Shown in pieces: positions 7,755-13,978 of a stretch of DNA of 13,978 bases. This DNA is from Bacteroidota bacterium (GTDB lineage: Bacteria; Bacteroidota; Bacteroidia; Chitinophagales; UBA2359), in NCBI GenBank assembly GCA_020627525.1, contig JAHDGP010000004.1, forward strand, positions 23,306-37,283, written 5' to 3'. Position 1 is the stretch's first letter. Each line of letters begins with the position of its first letter. The translations under genes were made by a program, and so were the position numbers. Under the pieces are notes generated by a model. The model was not told the DNA's origin. It saw nothing but the letters and a program-made list of their open reading frames with translations, and did no database searches.

Positions 7755-9452
7755 TTATAATGCCATATCATCCACTGTTTCCAAATATCCTTCTACATCT
7801 GACAAAACAGCTTGTAATGATTCTTCTTTAAATGGTGATTTCAAATTAGCGTAATCCACCAATTCCAAAAATGAACGACTTCCGCCAGCACGGCATAAAC
7901 GCAAATAATCAGAAAATGCAGTAGCTTCTTTGTCTTGTGATTTTTTCCAGAATTGGAATGCACAGATTTGAGCCAAAGTATAATCTATATAGTAAAATGG
8001 CATTTCAAAAATGTGTGCTTGTTTTTGCCACATTCCACCACTTTCTAAAAACTCATTTCCATCATAATCAATGTGTGGTAAATATTTCTTTTCTATTTCT
8101 CTCCAAGCACTTCTTCTTTCTTTCGGAGTCATTTCAGGGTTGTCATAAACCAAATGTTGAAATTCATCTACAGAAGCTCCATAAGGAAGAAAAGACAAAG
8201 CACTGCTTAAATGTGTAAATTTATATTTTTCAGCATCCTCTTTGAAAAACGTTTCCATCCAAGGCCAAGTAAAAAACTCCATACTCATTGAATGAATTTC
8301 ACAAGCCTCATATGTCGGCCATTGATATTCTGGTATATCGAAGTTTCTACTTTCAAACACTTGAAAAGCGTGTCCCGCTTCGTGTGTCAATACATCTATA
8401 TCGTGTGAAGTACCATTAAAGTTAGAAAAGATAAAAGGTGCTTTTTCGTTTGCAATATAGGTACAATATCCACCACCAGCTTTTCCCTTTTTATTAACAA
8501 GGTCAAGCAAGTTTTTGTCCAACATAAAATTGAAAAACTCACCAGTTTCTGGTGACAATTGTTCGTACATTGCCTTACCGTTTTCGACGATCCAGTCCGG
8601 ACTACCTTTAGGAGTTGCGTTACCTGTTTTAAACTGGTAAGAGTTATCATAAAACTTCAGTGCATCTAATCCCAATCTCCTAGCTTGTCTTTCTCTTAAT
8701 TTATTTGCAATTGGCACAATGTGTTTGTGAATCATATCTCTGAACTGCGCAACACTTTCAGCATTGTAATCGAAGCGTTGCATTCTGAGGTATCCCAGTT
8801 CCACAAAACTTTTATAGCCCAATTTTTTAGCAATGGTCGTTCTAACCTTCACTAATTTATCATAAATCTCATCGAACTTCTCTGAGTTCTTTTCAAAGAA
8901 ACCCCAAAAAGCATTGGTTGCTTTTTTACGGACATCTCTATCATCAGACATCGTAAAGGGAGTTAGTCCTGATAAATTGTATTCTTTCCCTTCAAACTCA
9001 ATAATCGCAGAAGAACTCAGCTTAACGTATTCACTACGCAAGCGATTTTCTTCTTTCAAATCATCCATAATAATTGGATCGAAAGTTTTAACATTCATCT
9101 CTGCAATGTTAAAAAATTGCTTTCCAAATTTAGCTTGTAATTCCGTTTTGAATTTAGAGTTTACAATCAAGCCATAAAATTTATTAACCAGCTCTTGAAA
9201 CTCTGGAACAGTTTCGTCAAAGAAGTTGTTTTCTTTTTCGTAATATTCATTTTTCGTATCAATGGTATGTCTAATGTGAGCTAGGTTCCACATTGTATCA
9301 AAATCATTTCTTAATGAATTTATATCATTGATAATTTCACATTGAATTTCTAAACTTCCAGCTTTTTCAAATTGATCCAATAGCTCGGAAAAATTTATTT
9401 TGAAAGATTTTAAATCTGGTCGCACGTATGCGAATTCTTTAAAAGTTGTCAT
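7755..9452 (-). CDS. M3-family oligoendopeptidase (PepF-like)
   Basis: This 565-residue zinc metallopeptidase is expected to act in the cytoplasm, since the N-terminus (MTTFKEFAYVRPDL) has no signal sequence. M3 enzymes cleave short peptides inside a closed channel and serve in peptide turnover. The zinc site is HEAGH (357-361), with H357 and H361 as ligands and E358 as the catalytic base. E385 in CEIHSMSME is the expected third ligand. The C-terminal part also contains the family-like HIFEMPFYYIDYTLAQ, whose Tyr residues help bind substrate. Length and the full motif set indicate an intact enzyme of the PepF/oligoendopeptidase branch rather than Dcp or thimet oligopeptidase, which are longer. 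ATG 9452 is the start. The gene is divergent from mnmE, and the two are separated by 132 bases. Confidence 0.93.
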   Translation of the reverse strand: MTTFKEFAYVRPDLKSFKINFSELLDQFEKAGSLEIQCEIINDINSLRNDFDTMWNLAHIRHTIDTKNEYYEKENNFFDETVPEFQELVNKFYGLIVNSKFKTELQAKFGKQFFNIAEMNVKTFDPIIMDDLKEENRLRSEYVKLSSSAIIEFEGKEYNLSGLTPFTMSDDRDVRKKATNAFWGFFEKNSEKFDEIYDKLVKVRTTIAKKLGYKSFVELGYLRMQRFDYNAESVAQFRDMIHKHIVPIANKLRERQARRLGLDALKFYDNSYQFKTGNATPKGSPDWIVENGKAMYEQLSPETGEFFNFMLDKNLLDLVNKKGKAGGGYCTYIANEKAPFIFSNFNGTSHDIDVLTHEAGHAFQVFESRNFDIPEYQWPTYEACEIHSMSMEFFTWPWMETFFKEDAEKYKFTHLSSALSFLPYGASVDEFQHLVYDNPEMTPKERRSAWREIEKKYLPHIDYDGNEFLESGGMWQKQAHIFEMPFYYIDYTLAQICAFQFWKKSQDKEATAFSDYLRLCRAGGSRSFLELVDYANLKSPFKEESLQAVLSDVEGYLETVDDMAL

Positions 9453-9480
9453 ATTTTTTGCCTATTTTTCATCTCGACTA

Positions 9481-9493
9481 TGCCAATTTGGCA
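9481..9493. promoter_or_regulatory. Short palindrome TGCCAATTTGGCA in the divergent spacer
   Basis: TGCCAA and TTGGCA are six-base inverted arms around a single T. The site lies between the oligoendopeptidase start and its candidate promoter, inside the predicted leader. It is the size of a small operator half-site pair, but it could be chance and no regulator is known. Confidence 0.25.
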
Positions 9494-9545
9494 AAAGTTG
9501 AGTTTTTAGTTACAATTTAAATAGCTTAAATCCCCCATTTTTAAG

Positions 9546-9577
9546 CAAAATTAAAATACATTTGCCATTAATTCCAA
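9546..9577 (-). promoter_or_regulatory. Candidate oligoendopeptidase promoter
   Basis: On the minus strand TAATTTTG (9553-9546) matches TAnnTTTG. A TTG at 9577-9575 lies 21 bases upstream of it. Transcription would start near 9540 with a leader of about 85-90 bases. The element sits back to back with the mnmE -7 box. Confidence 0.4.
9557..9564 (+). promoter_or_regulatory. -7 promoter element of mnmE (TACATTTG)
   Basis: TACATTTG is an exact TAnnTTTG match 20 bases before the mnmE ATG. No convincing -33 TTTG is present at the usual distance. The implied leader is very short, about 10-15 bases. Confidence 0.4.
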
Positions 9578-9584
9578 TAATAAA

Positions 9585-10988
9585 ATGGCACTTTACCTAC
9601 CCTCAGACATAAATGATACAATCGTAGCCCTTTCTACTCCACCTGGAATAGGAGCCATTGGAATTATTAGACTGTCTGGAAATGAATCAATTACAATTTG
9701 TAATGAACTTTTTTTTGGCAGTGATTTAACAAAACAATCATCGCATACTATTCATTTTGGAACCATCAGAGATGGAAAAGAAATTATTGATGAAGTTTTA
9801 GTCAGCTTATTTATCTCCCCCAAATCCTATACCAAAGAAAATTTAATCGAAATAAGTTGTCACGGCTCTCCCTACATTTTACAGAAAATCTTACAACTTT
9901 GTTTGAAAAAAGGTGCAAGACTTGCAAAAGCTGGTGAATTTACTATGCGTGCTTTTCTCAATGGTCAAATGGATTTAAGCCAAGCCGAAGCCGTTGCGGA
10001 CTTGATTGCTTCAGAGACAGCTTCAGCACACAAACTGGCAATGAAACAGATGCGGGGAGGGATTTCGGAAGAAATTAGCGAATTGAGGCAGCAACTTATC
10101 AATTTTGCCTCTTTGATTGAATTAGAGCTTGATTTTTCTGAAGAAGATGTTGAATTTGCTGACAGGTCTGCTTTGATAAATTTAATTGTTGAAATAAAGA
10201 CTTTACTGGAGAAATTAATGATTTCTTTCCAATTGGGCAATGCTATTAAAAATGGAATCTCAACAGTTATTGCTGGACGTCCTAACGCGGGAAAATCAAC
10301 ATTGTTAAATGCACTCTTAAATGAGGAGCGTGCCATCGTTTCTGATATTGCAGGGACCACCAGAGACACTATTGAAGAAGTTGTAAATATAAAAGGGGTT
10401 CCTTTCAGAATGATTGACACCGCAGGTATAAGAGCAGCAAAAGACGCCATTGAAGCGATAGGTGTTCAAAAAACTTTTGAAAAAATAGAACAGTCTGCAA
10501 TGATTGTTTATGTTTTCGATCCTAAAGAAATAAGCTTGGAGGAGGCACAGACCGATATTCAACAAATCGCAGAAAAAAACAACGTGCCTTTATTGATCCT
10601 AGCAAACAAAACTGATCTATTAAATGATGTTGAATTAAATGAAATTAAAAATTGGGGCAAACAAAACTTCGATCAAAATTTCATAAGTATTTCTGCTATT
10701 AAACAAAGTGAGGCGCAATTTCTAAAAGATTTATTGTATGAATCTCTCATTAAAAAAGATGTAGCTCAAGAAAGCGTTTTGGTTTCGAATGTTCGACATT
10801 TTGATGCTTTAAAAAAGTCCGACGAAGCATTGAGCAATGTGCTAAACGGTATTGAGACAAACCTCTCTGGTGATTTTCTAGCGATTGATATTCGCCAAGC
10901 CCTCCACTACCTGGGAGAAATCACAGGTGCCGTTACAACTGACGACTTATTGGGGAATATTTTTTCTAAGTTTTGTATAGGCAAGTAA
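9585..10988 (+). CDS. mnmE: tRNA uridine-5-carboxymethylaminomethyl(34) synthesis GTPase MnmE
   Basis: MnmE works with MnmG (GidA) to place a carboxymethylaminomethyl group on the wobble U34 of certain tRNAs, using GTP hydrolysis and a folate one-carbon donor. The 467-residue protein has the tetrahydrofolate-binding N-terminal domain (DTIVALSTPPGIGAIGIIRLSG near the start), a helical domain, and an inserted G domain. The G domain shows G1 GRPNAGKST (231-239), a DIAGTTRD-type G2, G3 DTAG (278-281) and G4 NKTD (341-344). The C-terminus FCIGK contains the invariant catalytic Cys. All parts are present at normal length, so the gene is intact. Its last 18 bases, TTTTGTATAGGCAAGTAA, encode this FCIGK-stop end. 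In other bacteria that end is a known integration site for elements such as SGI1, and a recombinase operon lies directly downstream here. mnmG is not in the window. Confidence 0.97.
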   Translation: MALYLPSDINDTIVALSTPPGIGAIGIIRLSGNESITICNELFFGSDLTKQSSHTIHFGTIRDGKEIIDEVLVSLFISPKSYTKENLIEISCHGSPYILQKILQLCLKKGARLAKAGEFTMRAFLNGQMDLSQAEAVADLIASETASAHKLAMKQMRGGISEEISELRQQLINFASLIELELDFSEEDVEFADRSALINLIVEIKTLLEKLMISFQLGNAIKNGISTVIAGRPNAGKSTLLNALLNEERAIVSDIAGTTRDTIEEVVNIKGVPFRMIDTAGIRAAKDAIEAIGVQKTFEKIEQSAMIVYVFDPKEISLEEAQTDIQQIAEKNNVPLLILANKTDLLNDVELNEIKNWGKQNFDQNFISISAIKQSEAQFLKDLLYESLIKKDVAQESVLVSNVRHFDALKKSDEALSNVLNGIETNLSGDFLAIDIRQALHYLGEITGAVTTDDLLGNIFSKFCIGK

Positions 10989-11017
10989 ACGCACAAATAC
11001 AAGAAACTAAAAATTAC

Positions 11018-11057
11018 AAAAAACCTCTTAAAGCATTGACTTTGAGAGGTTTTTTTA
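11018..11057 (+). terminator. Rho-independent terminator after mnmE
   Basis: AACCTCTTAAAG (11022-11033) pairs with CTTTGAGAGGTT (11040-11051), with one T-G wobble, around the loop CATTGA. An A run before the stem and a T run after it complete the structure. It begins about 30 bases after the mnmE stop. If it is the native mnmE terminator, any element boundary lies beyond it. If mnmE's last bases are the att site, this hairpin came with the element. Confidence 0.88.
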
Positions 11058-11091
11058 TGTTTGTTTATCTAATACTTTCCGATAGTTAGTT

Positions 11092-11125
11092 TATATTTGT
11101 GCTATATTTGTACCTTATTTGTACC
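11092..11125. repeat. Three TTTGT-containing direct repeats upstream of the recombinase operon
   Basis: The units TATATTTGTGC, TATATTTGTACC and TTATTTGTACC lie end to end at 11092-11102, 11103-11114 and 11115-11125. Spacing of 11-12 bases is near one helical turn, which would put repeated binding sites on the same face of DNA. The first two also read as TAnnTTTG -7 boxes, so promoter and protein-binding roles may overlap. Integrase arm sites or an excisionase/regulator site are the likeliest uses; this is inference from position. Confidence 0.6.
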
Positions 11126-11155
11126 TCGAACAAAATAACATATAAGATATAAACG

Positions 11156-11232
11156 AATTGGCGAAATTATGAAACATACTGAAACACGCTGAAACATACT
11201 GAAACATACTGAAACAACAATTGGCGAAATTA
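11156..11232. repeat. 10-bp tandem array framed by 14-bp direct repeats
   Basis: Four tandem 10-bp units, GAAACATACT, GAAACACGCT, GAAACATACT and GAAACATACT, run from 11171 to 11210. A partial fifth unit, GAAACAACAA, follows. The array is bracketed by two identical copies of AATTGGCGAAATTA, at 11156-11169 and 11219-11232, the second ending two bases before the ATG of the next gene. A 10-bp period matches the DNA helix, as in operators, iterons and recombinase accessory sites. An ATG at 11169 opens only a seven-codon frame, so the array is not coding. Confidence 0.85.
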
Positions 11233-11234
11233 CT

Positions 11235-11585
11235 ATGAGTTCAAATATTAAAATTATGAGGGTTTGCCTGTTCTGCAAAAAAGAATTTATTGCCAGAACT
11301 ACGGTAACAAAGTATTGTAGTCATAAATGCAACCAAAAGCATTATAAAGCTAGAGTAAAAGAGGGCAAAATTGAAACGAGCAATAAACAGACAATTAAAG
11401 TAATTGAACAGCCGATAAGTGACATACAAGCAAAAGATATATTAACCATTTCAGAAGCTTGTAAAATATTAAGCATTAGCAGAACAAGCCTTTGGCGACT
11501 AACTAATAATGGAACTTTAAAAACAGCCAAATTGGGTAAGCGTGTTTTGATTCGCAAATGTGATTTAGAAAAATTAGTTCTATAA
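11235..11585 (+). CDS. Zinc-finger plus helix-turn-helix protein, candidate excisionase/regulator
   Basis: This 116-residue protein combines two small DNA-binding-type modules. The N-terminus has a four-cysteine zinc motif, C11-x2-C14 then C28-x3-C32 (VCLFCKKEF, KYCSHKC), followed by a basic stretch. Residues about 68-116 form an excisionase/MerR-like helix-turn-helix (LTISEACKILSISRTSLWRL, then a wing ending GKRVLIRKCDLEKL). Proteins with this second module commonly sit beside tyrosine recombinases in Bacteroidota elements. There they act as recombination directionality factors or regulators, so that role is inferred here. The integrase starts three bases after the stop, which implies one transcript. 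ATG 11235 directly follows the repeat array; M8 at 11256 would also keep both modules. The adjacent array is an obvious candidate binding site, but this is untested. Confidence 0.8.
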   Translation: MSSNIKIMRVCLFCKKEFIARTTVTKYCSHKCNQKHYKARVKEGKIETSNKQTIKVIEQPISDIQAKDILTISEACKILSISRTSLWRLTNNGTLKTAKLGKRVLIRKCDLEKLVL

Positions 11586-11588
11586 ATT

Positions 11589-12695
11589 ATGAATACAACC
11601 AAAGTATTTCTTAGAGAAAAGAAAATTAAAAACGGACGTAAAAGTCTGTATTTAGATTTTTACCCACCAATAGTAAACCCCAAAACTGGCGAAAAAACCA
11701 GAAGGGAGTTTTTAGGTATGTACATATTAGAAAAAGCACGCCACGAACTAGATAAGCAAAATAATAAAGAAACTAAGATACTTGCAGAAACAATAAGAGC
11801 TAAAAGACAATTAGAGCTACAGGCAAAAAACCACGGATTTAAAACGAATACTGATGATAAAGATTTTTTACTTTACTTTAGACAATTAACGAATGACCGT
11901 TACAACAGTTTGGGTAATTATGGTAATTGGTTAAGCACCTACAGGCATTTACAAAAGTTTGAACCAAAGGGAATAACTTTTAAGGATATTGACCAATACT
12001 TTGTGGAGGACTTCAAAGCATATCTAAATCATCAAGACCTTAAAGCCAATACCATAGTCAGTTATTACAAAAAACTTGTTGCAGCATTAAAACAAGCAGT
12101 TAAAGATGGATACTTAGACGAAAACCCTTCAAAGTATGTCAAAGGTCCAAAAGCAGAAGATACAAGCAGAAACTTCTTAACATTAGAAGAAATAAAGAAA
12201 TTGATTAAAACAGACTGCGAAAGCCAAATCTATAAAAATGCTTTTCTGTTTAGTGCCTTTTCTGGTTTGAGGTTTTCAGATATTAAAGGCTTAAAATGGA
12301 AAGACGTACAAGGCAATGATAATGATGGTTACTATATTCGATTTACTCAAAAAAAGACAAAAGATTCTGAAACATTGCCATTATCAAACCCAGCAATAAA
12401 TTTAATTGGTGAACGAGGTAAAACTAGTGATCCAGTCTTTAAAGGTTTGAAGTATTCAGCATACAATAATACTAAGCTTAAAAACTGGATTGCAAAAGCT
12501 GGTATTGATAGAAAAATAACATTTCACTCTGCACGCCATTCGTTCGCCACATTACAGCTAACACTTGGAACTGATATTTACACAGTTTCAAAGCTACTAG
12601 GACATAAACAACTTAAAACAACACAGATTTACGCCAAAATAATAGATCAGACTAAAACTGATGCAATTGGCAAACTAAATAATTTAGATTTATGA
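11589..12695 (+). CDS. Tyrosine recombinase / integrase of an integrative element
   Basis: This 368-residue site-specific recombinase would catalyse strand exchange between attachment sites. The N-terminus resembles an arm-DNA-binding domain (about 1-90, SLYLDFYPPIVNPKTGEKTRREFLG). A SAM-like core-binding domain follows at about 100-195, and the catalytic domain at about 200-350. Active-site residues are all present: R228 in SGLRFSD, a Lys in QKKTKD (255-258), H313 and R316 in HSARH, H339 in LLGHKQ, and the nucleophile Y348 in TTQIYAKI. The enzyme therefore looks intact. The three-domain layout and sequence style fit Bacteroidota element and conjugative-transposon integrases rather than XerC/D, which lack the arm domain. 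It is tightly linked to genes on both sides, three bases after the zinc-HTH gene and overlapping the next gene by ATGA. Its position just beyond mnmE suggests that mnmE's 3' end may be the insertion site. Confidence 0.93.
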   Translation: MNTTKVFLREKKIKNGRKSLYLDFYPPIVNPKTGEKTRREFLGMYILEKARHELDKQNNKETKILAETIRAKRQLELQAKNHGFKTNTDDKDFLLYFRQLTNDRYNSLGNYGNWLSTYRHLQKFEPKGITFKDIDQYFVEDFKAYLNHQDLKANTIVSYYKKLVAALKQAVKDGYLDENPSKYVKGPKAEDTSRNFLTLEEIKKLIKTDCESQIYKNAFLFSAFSGLRFSDIKGLKWKDVQGNDNDGYYIRFTQKKTKDSETLPLSNPAINLIGERGKTSDPVFKGLKYSAYNNTKLKNWIAKAGIDRKITFHSARHSFATLQLTLGTDIYTVSKLLGHKQLKTTQIYAKIIDQTKTDAIGKLNNLDL

Positions 12696-13978
12696 GTAAA
12701 AAAAATAACAAGAAACACACACACAAAAAAGCAAAGAAAAAAAGGTCTAAGCCAATGAAGATTTTCAATAGACCTAAAAGACGATTAACAATTCACAACA
12801 TTACTAACGACAACATTTCTAACGGTTGTTTTATGGAAATTTCAAACCTCGACAATAATTTTCAAGATTTTGGATTCATTGCAAAGCCTATTGAAAGTTA
12901 TATGATTCCACATAGTAAAGGTAAAGACATTAATGAAAAAACTTACTTTCCTAATTGCTGTGAACATCATAAAAAAACGCATATCTATATAAAGAAATGG
13001 TATGCAAAATTTCCTAATTGTTGCAAAAATCATAAAAAGTTGAATAATGCTAATTGGTTTGATAAAACCAATTATGACCACGTTCCGCAAAAGGTTATGT
13101 ATGCATTGAGTTTTACACATCAATTTATTGAGAATAAGTTAAATGATCCCAATTGGTTTGAAGAAATAAGTAATTATATTCAGTATATAACGCACAGTTT
13201 TGGTACGCCTTCTATTGGTTTTGGTCAATATGTTTACTATATGGAACAATATTTAAAAAATGGTACTTTCTCAAATACTGAGGGCTATACTCGTACTAAA
13301 ACTAAGAAAATAAACGAACTTTTTAGTACTAAAAACATTAAAAATGAGTCCTCCACAAGTTTTAATGACCTTTGCAAACTTCATCAAAAGTGGGTAAATG
13401 CCATTCCTAAAATAAGTTATTTTATGGAGTACAAAAAATCAATGTCTAACAATATACCAATGGCATTTATTTTATTTGACCAAAAATACAACCCATATTT
13501 AGATATGTCCTACTCTAAAGCAAGGTCAAAAAAAGAGTTTCTAAGTTTATTAGTAGATCAAACAACACATCTACTATCAATGATTGACACAACAAAGTTA
13601 ATTCCTAGTGGAAAACTTAACAAAGAAGTCTATGAAAAAGAATTGAAAATGAGCAAACACGAATTAAGGCAAAAAAGGTTATTGAAAAAATACTCTAATC
13701 GTGAATGTAAGTATGTTGATTTAATGCAGTTTTGGCTTGAAAATGAGTTTGATTTTTTCAAAGATATGGAATCAGACTTTCCAAAAACAAAAAACAATAC
13801 AAATGATAAGCCTACACCTAAAAAGGAATTGACTTTTCTAATTTTATTCAAACATAACCAAGATAGATTGGATAAGTTTTTCTCAGTACTCAAAAGCAAT
13901 GCCCTTAACGCATTAGATGAAAATAACAATTGGGAGTTTAACAATCGAAAAGGTAGTATTGTAGCCTGTTTTCAAGCT
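12692..13978 (+). CDS. Unknown protein with duplicated FPNCC-x2-H motif (runs off the window)
   Basis: ATG 12692 overlaps the integrase stop as ATGA. The frame then stays open for 429 codons to the last base, so the 3' end is missing. I do not recognise the family. The first 22 residues are very basic (MSKKNNKKHTHKKAKKKRSK), as in nucleic-acid-binding tails. A duplicated motif follows: FPNCCEHHKK at 86-95 and FPNCCKNHKK at 107-116. Each could supply two Cys and a His to one metal ion. The middle contains aromatic-rich helices (VMYALSFTHQFIEN, FGQYVYYMEQYLKN), and the later part is charged and helical. No catalytic signature, signal peptide or membrane segment is visible. M22 is an alternative start. 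Coupling to the integrase suggests a role in control, transfer or maintenance of the element. An RteC-like regulator is one thought, but no RteC signature is seen in the visible part. Existence as a gene is well supported; function is open. Confidence 0.8.
   Translation, partial: MSKKNNKKHTHKKAKKKRSKPMKIFNRPKRRLTIHNITNDNISNGCFMEISNLDNNFQDFGFIAKPIESYMIPHSKGKDINEKTYFPNCCEHHKKTHIYIKKWYAKFPNCCKNHKKLNNANWFDKTNYDHVPQKVMYALSFTHQFIENKLNDPNWFEEISNYIQYITHSFGTPSIGFGQYVYYMEQYLKNGTFSNTEGYTRTKTKKINELFSTKNIKNESSTSFNDLCKLHQKWVNAIPKISYFMEYKKSMSNNIPMAFILFDQKYNPYLDMSYSKARSKKEFLSLLVDQTTHLLSMIDTTKLIPSGKLNKEVYEKELKMSKHELRQKRLLKKYSNRECKYVDLMQFWLENEFDFFKDMESDFPKTKNNTNDKPTPKKELTFLILFKHNQDRLDKFFSVLKSNALNALDENNNWEFNNRKGSIVACFQA

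Noticed and set aside
8708..8731. TTGGCAC sequence in the oligoendopeptidase gene as a sigma-54 promoter
   Set aside because: The matching -12 TTGCA is absent at the required spacing and the site is internal to a coding region.
11169..11192. Small frame starting at ATG 11169 in the repeat array as a leader peptide
   Set aside because: It ends after seven codons inside the repeats, and the 10-bp period shifts frame with every unit, so coding is unlikely.
11156..11232. GAAAC-containing array as a CRISPR
   Set aside because: The unit is 10 bp with no spacers between repeats and no cas genes are present; it is a plain tandem array.
12842..13123. Minus-strand frame of 93 codons in the last gene
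   Set aside because: It lies wholly antisense to the 429-codon open frame and shows no recognisable domain; it is a shadow of AT-rich coding DNA.

Overview
The window looks like chromosomal DNA from a member of the Bacteroidota, perhaps a Cytophagales-type lineage. The DNA is AT-rich, Shine-Dalgarno sequences are not apparent, and several gene starts are preceded by TAnnTTTG boxes, the -7 element of this phylum. The proteins also fit: an RpoN with a Bacteroidota-style N-terminus, a CotH/lamin-tail surface lipoprotein, and a Bacteroidota-type tyrosine recombinase. The lineage call rests on reading only; no search was run.

Positions 1-10988 are mostly core chromosome. In order they hold the acidic repeat tail of an unidentified gene and its terminator (1-166); a large lipoprotein with lamin-tail, jelly-roll-like and CotH kinase domains (183-2714); rpoN for sigma-54 on the minus strand (2753-4225); a gene-free AT-rich spacer of about 0.7 kb with promoter candidates at both ends; asnS (4950-6512), whose product carries a coiled-coil insertion, with a strong terminator; a membrane-anchored protein with two helix-hairpin-helix repeats (6768-7628); a cluster of decaying palindromic repeats; an M3-family oligoendopeptidase on the minus strand (7755-9452); and mnmE for tRNA wobble modification (9585-10988). 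The oligoendopeptidase and mnmE are divergent and share a spacer with closely packed promoter-like boxes. These genes do not form one pathway. Most are separate transcription units.

From 10989 to the end the character changes to what appears to be one end of an integrative element lying against the 3' end of mnmE. The junction region holds a terminator, three TTTGT-containing direct repeats, and a 10-bp tandem array (GAAACATACT type) framed by two identical 14-bp repeats. A tight three-gene operon follows: a zinc-finger plus helix-turn-helix protein that is probably an excisionase or regulator, a tyrosine recombinase with all its catalytic residues, and a lysine-rich gene of unknown function. 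The third gene overlaps the integrase by ATGA and stays open for 429 codons to the window edge. Its product has a duplicated FPNCC-x2-H motif. This operon and its repeats are the best candidates for something undescribed. The other end of the element is outside the window, so its boundaries and cargo cannot be judged here.
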